From assembly GCA_019240635.1 (NCBI GenBank), contig JAFAYA010000005.1:1-64000 (forward strand): DNA of 64,000 bases, written 5' to 3'. Positions 47,601-55,695 of this stretch are shown here, in pieces; positions within the stretch are counted from its first letter, which is position 1; each line of letters opens with the position of its first letter. The notes below the pieces were generated by a model. That model saw nothing but the letters and a program-made list of their open reading frames with translations, was not told where the DNA came from and ran no database searches. A program made the translations under genes and the position numbers. Source of the DNA: Acidisphaera sp. (GTDB lineage Bacteria > Pseudomonadota > Alphaproteobacteria > Acetobacterales > Acetobacteraceae).

Positions 47601-48250
47601 GGCGCTATCCGTTCGTCGCGGGGTCGCCCAACGACATTCCGCTCGACGATTTTGCGCGGCTGTTCGCGCCGGGTGGACTGCTCGACGGGTTCTTCAACAC
47701 GCAGCTCCGGCCCTATGTCGACATGTCGGGACGCGCATGGCGGCCGCAGGCCGTCGACGGCATACCGGCGCCGGTCGCGGCCGGCGACCTCGCCCAATTC
47801 CAGCGCGCCGGAGCGATCCGCGACCTGTTCTTCGGGGCCGGCGGCAACACGCCGACGGTGCGTTTCGACATCACGCCGGTCAGCCTCGATCCCGGCGCGA
47901 AACAGGTGACGCTCGAACTGGGCGGTGTCACCGTGACCTACGCGAACGGGCCGCAGCGCTCGACGCAGATCGTCTGGCCGGGGCCGAACGGAATGGAGAA
48001 TGCCCGCTTGGTGTTCGATCCGCCGCCGTCAGGCGGGACCGGGGCCGTGCAGGCCTCCGGCCCCTGGGCGCTGTTCCGGCTGTTCAGCCAGGGCAATCTC
48101 CAGCAGGCGGGATCGGCCGACCGCTACACGCTCGCCTTCCAGCTCGGCGAGCGGCAGGCCACCTTCGAAATCCGCGCGGGGTCGGTGCTGAACCCGTTCT
48201 CGCCCGGGACCTTGCGGGACTTCCGGTGCCCGGCGCTGGCCTCCCAGTAG
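44651..48250 (+). CDS. tssM: Type VI secretion membrane protein TssM (IcmF)
   Basis: A 1,199-aa inner-membrane scaffold spanning to the periplasm. Two N-terminal helices (about residues 9-27 and 37-59), a cytoplasmic GTPase-like domain with intact Walker A IIGPPGAGKTTALLNAG (residues 123-139) and DTAGRY, a third helix (about 440-460), then a long periplasmic region ending in the IcmF C-terminal beta domain (QIVWPGPNGMENARLVF, WALFRLFSQGNL). A run of about 20 nearly pure glycines around residues 953-975 is unusual. It contacts TssJ and TssL. Confidence 0.96.
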   Translation: MGSVLRFLGSRWFLSFIGIALLAALVWFLGPLLAFLESWIVRLVIILVMLLLWFGINLLMDRRRKKQESALTEGVAAAAPDPTAVASAEETAALRERMTNALGALKKARGTRGYLYEQPWYVIIGPPGAGKTTALLNAGLRFPLAAEMGQGAVAGVGGTRLCDWWFTEDAVLIDTAGRYTTQDSDAAVDRAGWSGFLDLLKRTRERQPLNGVIVAIALTDIGAAPADERLAHARAIRRRIKEITERLAVRVPVYALFTKADLLAGFTEFFDDLDREKRSQVWGVTFPLEKKEAGPVAAFAAEFRALVERLNARLYDRLQAERSPDRRALLAGFPAQVASLEQPIAEFLQEAFAGSRLDPAPFLRGVYMASGTQEGTPIDRLTGALSRAFGLDQRRAPSLRPEQGRSYFLARLLKQVIFGEAMLVSRNPAAARRMTFARAGGYALAALAFLLCGGALWQLHAANSAEVTDSEKAFAQYAQMAQALPLDPVKEADLPRYVPLLDAARALPHGYAAGPGALSWVGFGLSQTAKLGTGARAVYRNALQYVLLPRLIWRLESEMRGSLDRPDFLYEATRIYLMLGSQGPLDKGLVRSWMHYDWEASYPGATAAPARESLARHLDALLEQPLPQITLDGALVAAARATFSRLSLAQRVYSRIKPSTAAQAMPPWRPADALGPAGARVFIRASGKPLTDGIPGFFTVEGFHRVLLPALGTVGREVAGESWVLGSRAEVAPNSPQLRDMEQGVVGLYTADYAKQWDAMLADLDPVPLRNLQQGSQDLYILSSPQSPMRDLLTSIARQLTLSKPPPPLPGAAGAAGQAGQAAAQQAATSATTQLAGLFTTPNNGPPPPPPGSVIDERYKALRDFVGSGPGAPIDQVLKLMNDLQQQLAQLAAAPAGGAAAPAAAVGNDPAMLLRAETSRDPQPVSRWLQAMLVSGTALRAGGARAQVAAAFNGGGGGGGAGGGGGGGGGGGGPANLCRAAVTGRYPFVAGSPNDIPLDDFARLFAPGGLLDGFFNTQLRPYVDMSGRAWRPQAVDGIPAPVAAGDLAQFQRAGAIRDLFFGAGGNTPTVRFDITPVSLDPGAKQVTLELGGVTVTYANGPQRSTQIVWPGPNGMENARLVFDPPPSGGTGAVQASGPWALFRLFSQGNLQQAGSADRYTLAFQLGERQATFEIRAGSVLNPFSPGTLRDFRCPALASQ

Positions 48251-48261
48251 CCGGCGCCGAG

Positions 48262-48846
48262 GTGCTGGACGGCGCGGCGTGCGGCTTCTTCGGCAAGATC
48301 CCCGCGCGCGGCGACTTCGTGCGCGCCGGCCTGCCGCGCAGCTTCGTCGAACCCTGGGATGCCTGGCTGCAAGCGGTCCTCGCCGGCAGTCGCGCGCTGC
48401 TCGGCGCGGGTTGGCTGCCGGCTTGGCTGGAGGCGCCGATCTGGCGCTTCGCGCTGGCTCCCGGCATCGCCGGCCCCGATAGCGTGCTCGGCCTGTGGGT
48501 CCCGAGCGTCGATCGCGCCGGGCGGCATTTTCCGCTCACCCTGGCATGCGTGGCCCCCGGCGGCACGGCCGCGGCCCTGCAGGAGTCCGGCGGTGCTTGG
48601 CTGGACGCGGTCGAGCGGATCGGGCTCGCGGCACTCGAGCAGGACACCCCGCCCGAAACGATCGCCGAACAGCTGCGCGCCGCCGCCCCCGCCTGCGCGC
48701 TGCACGCAGCGCCGGAGCAGGCGGCGACGCGATGGTGGACCGAGGGTGGCCCGTTCGTCGTGTCGCGGCGCATGGCATTGCCGGGCCTGCCGGACGCGCC
48801 CGGCTTTGCCGCGATGCTGTCGGACGCGGCGGAGCCGCGCGCATGA
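48262..48846 (+). CDS. tagF: Type VI secretion-associated protein TagF
   Basis: A 194-aa post-translational repressor/regulator of type VI assembly. The family opening GFFGKIPARGDFVRAGLPRSFVEPWDAWLQ and VLGLWVPSVDRAGRHFPLTLA are present. GTG 48262 puts the conserved region eight residues from the start, as is usual; an earlier GTG at 48226 would overlap tssM by 25 nt and is possible. It overlaps pppA by 4 nt. Confidence 0.92.
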   Translation: MLDGAACGFFGKIPARGDFVRAGLPRSFVEPWDAWLQAVLAGSRALLGAGWLPAWLEAPIWRFALAPGIAGPDSVLGLWVPSVDRAGRHFPLTLACVAPGGTAAALQESGGAWLDAVERIGLAALEQDTPPETIAEQLRAAAPACALHAAPEQAATRWWTEGGPFVVSRRMALPGLPDAPGFAAMLSDAAEPRA

Positions 48847-49592
48847 CCCAGGACGCCGCGAACAGCGCGACCGGCGGCCGCTTCCGCTCGGCGGGCGCGA
48901 CGCACGCCGGCGCGGTGCGCAGCTACAACCAGGACCACTACGTGAACCGGCCGGATCTCGGCCTGTGGGCGGTCGCCGACGGCGCCGGCGGCCACCAGGA
49001 CGGCCACGTCGCCGCCGGCATGATCGCCGAGGCGCTGGAGGCCATCCCGCCCGGCCTCGGTGCGGGCGAGATGCTCGCCCAGGTCCGCCACCGCATGACC
49101 GAGACGCACGACAGGCTGCGGGCCGAGGCGGCGCAGCGCGCCGGCCAGGCGACCATCGCCTCCACCGTCGTCGTGCTGCTGGCCTGCGATGCGCATTTCG
49201 CCTGCCTCTGGGCCGGCGATTCCCGCGCCTACCTGCTGCGCGCCGGTCGGTTCACGCAGGTCACGCGCGACCACAGCCTGGTGCAGGAGCTGGTCGAGGC
49301 CGGCGCCATCACCGCCGAGCAGGCGGAGCGTCACCCGCACGCCAACGTCATCACCCGCGCGATCGGCGCGGATGTCGAGCTGGAGCTGGACAAGGTGACC
49401 GACCGGCTGCTGCCGGGCGACCGTTTCCTGCTGTGCAGCGACGGCGTCAGCAAGACGCTGCCCGAGGCGGAGCTGGCGGCCGTCCTGGCCGACCTATCGG
49501 ACGAGCCGCGTCCGGACCGGCTGATCGCCGCGGCGCTGGCGCGGGAGGCAACCGACAACGTGACGACGGTGGCGGTCGAAGTGACGCGCTGA
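48843..49592 (+). CDS. pppA: PP2C-type serine/threonine phosphatase (PppA of the type VI system)
   Basis: A 249-aa metal-dependent phosphatase. Motifs RSYNQDHYVNRPDLGLWAVADGAGGHQDGHVAAG carry the metal-binding aspartates; ASTVVVLL, LWAGDSRAYLLRAG, VTRDHSLVQELV, CSDGVSKTL and DNVTTVAVEV complete the PP2C core. In the Pseudomonas scheme it dephosphorylates the FHA protein and turns secretion off; here it ends the operon begun by tagH. The partner kinase PpkA is not in the window. Confidence 0.93.
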   Translation: MTQDAANSATGGRFRSAGATHAGAVRSYNQDHYVNRPDLGLWAVADGAGGHQDGHVAAGMIAEALEAIPPGLGAGEMLAQVRHRMTETHDRLRAEAAQRAGQATIASTVVVLLACDAHFACLWAGDSRAYLLRAGRFTQVTRDHSLVQELVEAGAITAEQAERHPHANVITRAIGADVELELDKVTDRLLPGDRFLLCSDGVSKTLPEAELAAVLADLSDEPRPDRLIAAALAREATDNVTTVAVEVTR

Positions 49593-49598
49593 AGCAAT

Positions 49599-49613
49599 GC
49601 CGCTAATCGCGGC
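49599..49613. terminator. Short hairpin after the type VI operon
   Basis: GCCGC-TAATC-GCGGC lies 6 bp after the pppA stop and 15 bp before the stop of the convergent SDR gene. A weak stem without a T-tract; termination is inferred from position. Confidence 0.35.
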
Positions 49614-49628
49614 GTCGGCGCTGGCGCG

Positions 49629-50339
49629 CTACCACGCGATCTCCTGGTTCCGGTAGTCCACGAACACGTGCCCGCCGGTGCGCCGGCGCTTCTCCAGCGT
49701 CTCCGCGATGCCGCGCGTGCTGGTCGCCACATCGAGCGGCGCGCCGCTGCCCCCCATGTCCGTGCGCACCCAGCCGGGATGCACGCTGAGGATGGTGCGG
49801 CCGGCGCCACGGCGCGCGGCGAAGCTGCGCGTCAGCGTATTCAGCGCGGCCTTGCTGGCGCGATATAGCTCCCAGCCGCCGGCGGTGTTGCCGGCGACGC
49901 TGCCGAGGCCGGAGGTCATGAAGCCGATCGTGCCGTCCGGCGCGACGCGCTCGATCAGCCGGTCGGCGAGCCGGACCGGGCTGATCGCATTCGTCGTGAG
50001 CACGCGGTCGATATCGGCCTGGGCCACCTCACTGATCGGCAGGTCGCGCGCCGCGGAGATGCCGGCGTTGACGAACAGCAGATCGAATTTTTCCGCAGCC
50101 AGCCGTTCCGCCAGAGAATCGACCTGGCCGACATCGTTCATGTCCAGCGTCTCGACGCGCAGCCTGTCCTGGAACTCCCGGCGCAGTGCGTCGAGCGCGT
50201 CGGAGGGCGTGCGCACGGTCGCGAGGACGCGCCAGCCGCGCCGCAGATGCTCATGCACGAGGCCGAGGCCGAGGCCGCGCGAGGCGCCGATGATCAGCGC
50301 ACTGCCCGGCGTCGCGCCGTCGCCGTGCGTTCCGCTCAT
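49629..50339 (-). CDS. Short-chain dehydrogenase/reductase
   Basis: A 236-aa SDR: cofactor motif LIIGASRGLGLGLVHE, FVNAGIS, and the active-site YRASKAALNTL. The lack of a clear N-terminal acidic residue and the VHPGWVRTDMGG motif fit NADPH-using carbonyl reductases of the sniffer/CsgA type. Substrate unknown. The ATG at 50339 follows the 64-nt gap to the CoA-transferase gene upstream on the same strand. Confidence 0.85.
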   Translation of the reverse strand: MSGTHGDGATPGSALIIGASRGLGLGLVHEHLRRGWRVLATVRTPSDALDALRREFQDRLRVETLDMNDVGQVDSLAERLAAEKFDLLFVNAGISAARDLPISEVAQADIDRVLTTNAISPVRLADRLIERVAPDGTIGFMTSGLGSVAGNTAGGWELYRASKAALNTLTRSFAARRGAGRTILSVHPGWVRTDMGGSGAPLDVATSTRGIAETLEKRRRTGGHVFVDYRNQEIAW

Positions 50340-50403
50340 TGTCGATCTCCCGGAATTTGCTGATCCAGATAGGTCGGGCGGAGCCGGGCGCAACCCGGGC
50401 GGA

Positions 50404-51597
50404 TCAGGCCGTCTCCTCCCGCGCGATCTCGGCGAACACCTCCTCCGTGTGCTCGCCGAGACGCGGCGCCGGCCGGCGGAAGCCGCCGGGCGTGCCGTCG
50501 AGGCGCGGCACGACGTTCGGCATCGCCACCTCGCCCATGCCCTCGTCCGGCAGGCGCACGAACGCTTCCCGGCCGATGACATAGGGATGATCCACCAGCT
50601 CGGCGATCGAGCAGACCGGGCCCACCGTCACCGCAGCCGCCGCGAACAGGGCGAGGTTCTCGGCCTGCGTGCGTTGCGCGATGAACGCGCCAATGATGCC
50701 GTCGAGTTCGTCGCGATGCGCCACGCGGTCGGTGTTGGTGCGGAAGCGCGGATCGTCGGCCAGCGCCGCCCCGCCGATCGTGCGCAGGATGCGCTCGGCC
50801 ATCGACTGCATGGAGCCGGACATCGCGACGTAGCGGCCGTCCTCGCAGGCATAGACGTTGCGCGGTGCCGACTGGGTGGACTGGTTGCCGGTGCGGATCT
50901 CGGCCTGGCCGGTCAATGAGAAATTCGCGGCCGCCGCGCCGAGCACGGAGACCATCGGCTCGAACAGCGAGAGGTCGATCACCTGGCCGCGCCCGCCGTT
51001 CGTCTCGATCTGGCGCAGCGCGACCATCGTGGCGTACGCGCCGTAGAGGCCGGCGATCATGTCGGCGAGAGCGAGCGGGGGCACCGCGGGCGGCTTGTCC
51101 GGAAAGCCGTTGAGATGTGCAAAGCCGGACATCGCCTCCACCAGCGTGCCGAAGCCCGGACGGTCGCGATACGGTCCGGTCTGTCCCCAGCCGGAGACGC
51201 GCAGCACGATCAGCGCGGGATTGACGGCGTGCAGCGCGTCCGCGCCGAAGCCCCAGCGCTCGAGCGTGCCGGGAACAAAATTCTCGACGAGCACCTGGCT
51301 GCGCACCAGCAGATGGCGAAATCGAGCGCGCCCCTCCTCCGCCTTGATGTCCAGTGCGACGCTGCGCTTGTTGCGGCCATACACCTTCCAGTGCGTGTCC
51401 TGGCCTTTGGTGCGCCAGTTGCGCAGGTCGTCGCCACGGCCGGGCTGCTCGATCTTTATGACGTCGGCACCGAAATCGGCGAGCAGCATGGTCGCCATGT
51501 TGCCGGCGACGAGGCGCGACAGGTCGAGCACGCGCACGCCATGCAGCGGGCCGTGCCTTTCCGGCTCGAAGTCGCGCCTCGGCAGAGCGGCCGTCAT
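50404..51597 (-). CDS. CaiB/BaiF family III CoA-transferase (catalytic Asp position is Gly)
   Basis: A 397-aa member of the formyl-CoA transferase-like family: LHGVRVLDLSRLVAGNMATMLLADFGADVIKIEQP, RNKRSVALDIK, LVENFVPGTLERWGFG and GWGQTGPYRDRPGF. The catalytic aspartate that normally follows this (as in FDMIAQA of the other copy in this window) is Gly150 in PGFGTLVEAMSGFAHLNG, so a classical covalent mechanism is doubtful. Some family branches naturally share this FGT wording. Its ATG overlaps the stop of the CitE-like gene (ATGA). Confidence 0.85.
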   Translation of the reverse strand: MTAALPRRDFEPERHGPLHGVRVLDLSRLVAGNMATMLLADFGADVIKIEQPGRGDDLRNWRTKGQDTHWKVYGRNKRSVALDIKAEEGRARFRHLLVRSQVLVENFVPGTLERWGFGADALHAVNPALIVLRVSGWGQTGPYRDRPGFGTLVEAMSGFAHLNGFPDKPPAVPPLALADMIAGLYGAYATMVALRQIETNGGRGQVIDLSLFEPMVSVLGAAAANFSLTGQAEIRTGNQSTQSAPRNVYACEDGRYVAMSGSMQSMAERILRTIGGAALADDPRFRTNTDRVAHRDELDGIIGAFIAQRTQAENLALFAAAAVTVGPVCSIAELVDHPYVIGREAFVRLPDEGMGEVAMPNVVPRLDGTPGGFRRPAPRLGEHTEEVFAEIAREETA

Positions 51598-52499
51598 CGC
51601 GCGGCGCGCCGGCGGATCGCGGCGTCGCGCTCCAGCACCGCGCGCGCCTGGTCGACGACCGGCAGGTCGAGCATGCGGCCTTCGTGCTGCACGGCGCCGC
51701 TGCCCTCGCGCAACCCTGCTTCGAAGGCGGCGACGATGCCCTGCGCGTTCGCGATCTCCTCGGCGGTCGGAGAAAATTCCTCGTTCAGCACCGTCACCTG
51801 GTTGGGATGGATGCAGGAGGCGCCCGCGAAACCGAGCCGCCGGGCGCGGCGCACCACCGCGCGGAACGCCTCGATGTCGGAAAAATCGGCGATCGAGCCG
51901 ACATAGCCGAACGGCAGCACGCCCGCGGCGCGCGCGGCGATCGCCGCCAGCATTTTCGGCACGAACAGGCTGTCCGCGTCCGGCACCATGCCCATCGCGC
52001 TGGAAAGATCCTCGCTGCCGACGGTAATGCCGATGACGCGCGGATGCGCCGCGGCGATCTCGTTGATGCGGGTGAGCCCCTCCGGCGTCTCGATCAGCAG
52101 CAGCAGGCCGGTGTGGCCGGCCGCCAGGCCGCGCTCGCGTTCCAGTTCGTCCAGCACTTCGGCGGCCGCGTGGACGTGCGCGGCGTTCGGCACTTTCGGC
52201 AGCAGCAGCGCCGTGACATCCGGGCCGACGCAGGCCTCCATGTCGGCGAGCGCCATGCGCCAGGGCCGGTTGATGCGCACCAGCACGTCGGGCCCGCCTG
52301 CCGCGACGATGCGCGCGGCCTCGGCAACGCGGCCGCGCGCTTCCGCCTTGCGCGCCGGCGGGATGCTGTCCTCGAGGTCGAGCAGGATGCCGTCCGCGCC
52401 GCGCTTGGCCGCGCCGGCGACGAAGCGGTCGTTGATGGCCGGGACGAACAGCAGCGACCGCCAGAGCGGCCGGCGGGATGTGGCGGGCGTGGTGTTCAT
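51594..52499 (-). CDS. HpcH/HpaI aldolase / CitE-like CoA-ester lyase
   Basis: A 301-aa TIM-barrel lyase of the citrate lyase beta-like group that cleaves or forms 3-hydroxyacyl-CoA esters such as malyl-CoA or citramalyl-CoA. Seen: RSLLFVPAINDRFVAGAAKRGADGILLDLEDSIPPARK, RINRPWRMALADMEA, LLLPKVPNA, LLIETPEGL with the metal-binding glutamate, and GSEDLSSAMG. It is translated together with the Gly150 CoA-transferase gene and divergent from the second CoA-transferase gene, so a CoA-ester pathway is likely; the substrate is unresolved. Confidence 0.88.
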   Translation of the reverse strand: MNTTPATSRRPLWRSLLFVPAINDRFVAGAAKRGADGILLDLEDSIPPARKAEARGRVAEAARIVAAGGPDVLVRINRPWRMALADMEACVGPDVTALLLPKVPNAAHVHAAAEVLDELERERGLAAGHTGLLLLIETPEGLTRINEIAAAHPRVIGITVGSEDLSSAMGMVPDADSLFVPKMLAAIAARAAGVLPFGYVGSIADFSDIEAFRAVVRRARRLGFAGASCIHPNQVTVLNEEFSPTAEEIANAQGIVAAFEAGLREGSGAVQHEGRMLDLPVVDQARAVLERDAAIRRRAAR

Positions 52500-52643
52500 G
52501 GTGTGGCACTCACGGCGGTGGAGTGTGGTCCTGTTCGGGCGCTGCGTTCAAGGCCCGCGCCTGCGGCGGGGTCGAGCGCATCGCGTTGCTGCCCGCGGCG
52601 ATGGCTGTATGCTGGCCTTCGGGAGTGAACCAGGGACGGCAGA

Positions 52644-53897
52644 ATGGGAGCGGACAAAAGCTGCCTCGCAGGTGTGCGGGTGCTCGACCTCTCGCAGTTC
52701 GAGGCCGGACCCTCCTGCACGGAGGCGCTGGCCTGGCTCGGCGCGGAGGTCGTGAAGGTCGAGAACCCGCGCGGCGGCGACCAGGGGCGGGGGATCAGCC
52801 TCGGCAACATCGAAGGCACGGATTCCCACTACTTCCTGATGCTGAACGCCAACAAGAAGTCGCTGGCGGTCAACCTGAAGGCGGCCGAGGGCGTCGCGCT
52901 GGTGAAGCGGCTTGCGCAATCCGCCGACGTCTTCGTCGAGAATTTCGCGCCGGGTGCGATCGAGCGCCTCGGCCTCGACTACCCGTCCATCCGTGCGGTC
53001 AATCCCGGCATCGTCTATGCGCAGGTGAAAGGGTTCGGCGAAGGCAGCCCGTACGCCGGCAATCTCGCCTTCGACATGATCGCCCAGGCCTGCGGCGGCG
53101 TGATGAGCGTCACCGGCATGCCGGACGGGCCGCCGGTCAAGCCCGGCCCGACCTTCGGCGACACCGGCACCGGCATGCTGCTCGCCATCAGCATTCTGGG
53201 CGCGCTCTACCGCCGCCGCGAAACCGGCGAGGGCCAGCTTCTTCAGGTCGCGATGCAGGACGCGATGCTGCACTACATGCGCATCGCCTTCGCCACCCAG
53301 GCCAAGAACGGCTACACGCCGGCGCGGCGCGCCGGTGCCGCGAGCGTCTCCGGCCAGAACGCGCCCTGCGGCATCTATCCGTGCCGGCCCGGCGGGCCGA
53401 ACGACTACGTCTACATTTATACGAGCCGCGGCAACCCCGAGCACTGGCGCCGCCTGCTCGCGGTGATCGGGCGCGAGGATCTCGTGGACGATCCGCGCTT
53501 TGCCACCGGGCTCGCGCGCTCGCAGCACGCGGCGGAGCTCGACGCGATCATCGGCGAGTGGACGCGCGGGCGCGACAAGCATGAGGCGATGCGCGTGATC
53601 GGCGCCGCCGGCGTGCCGGCCGGCGCGGTGCTGGACACGCTGGAGCTGCACGACGACCCGAGCTTCGAGCAGCGGCGGATCATGCAGGTGATGCGCCACC
53701 CGGTGGCGGGTGGCGTGAAGATGCCGGCCTGGCCGGTGCGCCACGACGGCGCGCCGCCGCAGGTGCAACCCGCGCCGCTGCTCGGCGAGCACACCGCCGA
53801 CGTGCTCGCCCGCTGGCTCGACCTGCCGCCCCCGGAGTTCGGCGCGCTTGAAGCGTCCGGCGTGGTCGGCACGAAGCAGCATGCGCGCACGCGCTGA
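52644..53897 (+). CDS. CaiB/BaiF family III CoA-transferase
   Basis: A 417-aa CoA-transferase with a complete active site: LAGVRVLDLSQFEAGPSCTEALAWLGAEVVKVENP, NKKSLAVNLK, VENFAPGAIERLGLDYP, VKGFGEGSP, then the expected catalytic Asp144 in NLAFDMIAQACGGVMSVTG. Members move CoA between carboxylic acids (formyl/oxalyl, succinyl/others). The thiamine-diphosphate lyase gene follows after 12 nt, suggesting that the acid activated here is the lyase substrate. Confidence 0.92.
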   Translation: MGADKSCLAGVRVLDLSQFEAGPSCTEALAWLGAEVVKVENPRGGDQGRGISLGNIEGTDSHYFLMLNANKKSLAVNLKAAEGVALVKRLAQSADVFVENFAPGAIERLGLDYPSIRAVNPGIVYAQVKGFGEGSPYAGNLAFDMIAQACGGVMSVTGMPDGPPVKPGPTFGDTGTGMLLAISILGALYRRRETGEGQLLQVAMQDAMLHYMRIAFATQAKNGYTPARRAGAASVSGQNAPCGIYPCRPGGPNDYVYIYTSRGNPEHWRRLLAVIGREDLVDDPRFATGLARSQHAAELDAIIGEWTRGRDKHEAMRVIGAAGVPAGAVLDTLELHDDPSFEQRRIMQVMRHPVAGGVKMPAWPVRHDGAPPQVQPAPLLGEHTADVLARWLDLPPPEFGALEASGVVGTKQHARTR

Positions 53898-53909
53898 ACG
53901 GAGGGGCAC

Positions 53910-55562
53910 ATGGCGGAGCTGACGGGCTCGGAAATTCTGGCGCGCTGCCTCAGGAAGGAGGGGGTGGACACCTTCTTCTTCATCATGGGCGGGCCGATGC
54001 TGCTGGCGGAAGCCTCCTGCATCAAGGAGGGCCTTCGGCCGATCGACGTGCGCCACGAGCAGGCCGCGGTGTTCATGGCGCAGGCCTATAGCCGGCTGCT
54101 GCAAAAGCCCTCGGTGTGCATGGCGGCGAGCGGCCCCGGCGTGACCAACCTGATCACCGGCTGCGCCAACGCACTGATCGACTGCGCGCCGGTGGTGTCG
54201 TTCGGCGGATCGAGCCCGATCGGCCAGTTCGGCCGCCAGGTGTTCCAGGAGATCGACCAGCTCGCGATGATGCGGGGCTGCACGAAGTGGGCGGATCGCG
54301 TCTACAACCTCAAGCGCATCCCCGAGCAGGTGAACACCGCCTTCCAGAAGGCGATGAGCGGCAAGCCGGGCCCGACCTATCTCGATTTTCCCGGCGACAT
54401 CCTCTACGCGAAAATCCCCGAGGAAGACGTGAAGTGGGAGCTGGCCGGCCGGCCGCTGCTGCGCGCCCGGCCGATGGGCGATCCCGAGCGCATCGACGCG
54501 CTCGTTGCCGCGCTGGAGCGGGCGCAACGGCCGGTGATCGTTTCGGGCAGCGGCGTGATCTGGTCGCGCGCGTGGGATGATCTGCGCCGCCTCGTGGAGA
54601 CCGCCGGCATCCCGTTCTACACCACGCCGCAGGGCCGCGGCGTGCTGCCCGATGACCATTTTCTCTCCTTTCTGACGATGCGCAGCGCGGCATTCCGCGA
54701 GGCTGATCTGATCCTCGTTGTCGGGACGCGGATGAACTACATCATCAGCCACGCCGCGCCGCCGCGCTTCGCCGCCGACGCGGTGATCGCGCGCATCGAC
54801 ATCGACGCCGACGAAATCGCCACGGCCGCCCGCCGCGTCGACGTCGGCATCGTCGGCGATTGCCGCATGGTGCTGGAGCAAATTCTTGGCGCGATCGACG
54901 GCAAGGATCTCTCCGCGCGTTACGCGGACTGGCGGCGCAAGCTGCAGCACGGCGAGGCGGCAAAGCGCGAAGCTCCCGGCGCCAACCTCTGGTCGGAAGA
55001 CGGCGACATCCACCCGCTGCGTCTCTGCGAAGAGATCAAGAATTTCATGCAGCGCGACGCCATCCTCGTGGTGGACGGCCAGGAAATCCTCAACTACGGC
55101 CGCCAGTCGATGCCGACCTACGCGCCCGGCCACCGGCTCAATTCCGGCCCGTTCGGCACGATGGGCGTCGGCCTGCCGTTCGGTCTCGGCGCAAAAGTCG
55201 CGAAGCCGGACAAGCAGGTCATCGTGGTGCACGGCGACGGCAGCTTTGGCCTGAACGCGATGGAACTGGACACCGCGGTGCGCCACAAGATACCGGTGCT
55301 GGTGGTGATCAGCCTGAACGGCGGCTGGACGGCCGACGCGAAGGGCGAAAAGCCCGGCCGTGCGCTCGGCTACACCCGCTACGACAAGATGGCCGAGGCG
55401 CTCGGCTGCCACGGCGAATACGTAACGCAACCCGAAGAAATCCGCCCGGCGCTGGAGCGTGCGCAGAAGCAGGTGGACGAGGGAAGGGTCGCGCTGGTCA
55501 ACGTACGCACGGATTTCCGGGCGCGGGCGGGGACTTTGGCGTTCTCCGATTATTCGACGTAG
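53910..55562 (+). CDS. Thiamine-diphosphate enzyme, 2-hydroxyacyl-CoA lyase / oxalyl-CoA decarboxylase-like
   Basis: A 550-aa three-domain ThDP enzyme. The pyrimidine-binding domain has IDVRHEQAAVFMAQAYSR with catalytic Glu50; a central domain follows (PVIVSGSGVIWSRAWDDL), then the PP domain with HGDGSFGLNAMELDTAVRHKIPVLVVISLNGGW, i.e. the GDGS...N metal motif. The phrase SLNGGWTAD and the coupling to a CoA-transferase favour 2-hydroxyacyl-CoA lyase (aldehyde or ketone plus formyl-CoA) over acetolactate synthase; oxalyl-CoA decarboxylase is the main alternative. A GGAGGGG site precedes the ATG. Confidence 0.75.
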   Translation: MAELTGSEILARCLRKEGVDTFFFIMGGPMLLAEASCIKEGLRPIDVRHEQAAVFMAQAYSRLLQKPSVCMAASGPGVTNLITGCANALIDCAPVVSFGGSSPIGQFGRQVFQEIDQLAMMRGCTKWADRVYNLKRIPEQVNTAFQKAMSGKPGPTYLDFPGDILYAKIPEEDVKWELAGRPLLRARPMGDPERIDALVAALERAQRPVIVSGSGVIWSRAWDDLRRLVETAGIPFYTTPQGRGVLPDDHFLSFLTMRSAAFREADLILVVGTRMNYIISHAAPPRFAADAVIARIDIDADEIATAARRVDVGIVGDCRMVLEQILGAIDGKDLSARYADWRRKLQHGEAAKREAPGANLWSEDGDIHPLRLCEEIKNFMQRDAILVVDGQEILNYGRQSMPTYAPGHRLNSGPFGTMGVGLPFGLGAKVAKPDKQVIVVHGDGSFGLNAMELDTAVRHKIPVLVVISLNGGWTADAKGEKPGRALGYTRYDKMAEALGCHGEYVTQPEEIRPALERAQKQVDEGRVALVNVRTDFRARAGTLAFSDYST

Positions 55563-55695
55563 CAGGCGATGCGAACGAGCCGAGCGGCTTTGCCGGCGTA
55601 ACACGCGCGGGCGCCACCGCCCGGGCGAGGCGGTCAAACGCTGCGACCCCGACAACACCCCAGGACCGTCATTCCACGTCAGAAGGGAATATCAC

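Noticed and set aside
43139-47797. 1,552-aa minus-strand open frame
   Set aside because: Antisense to tssL and tssM; Arg/Gly/Ala/His-rich shadow of GC-rich codons.
52548-55658. 1,036-aa minus-strand open frame
   Set aside because: Antisense to the CoA-transferase and ThDP lyase genes, both of which have clear family motifs and ribosome sites.
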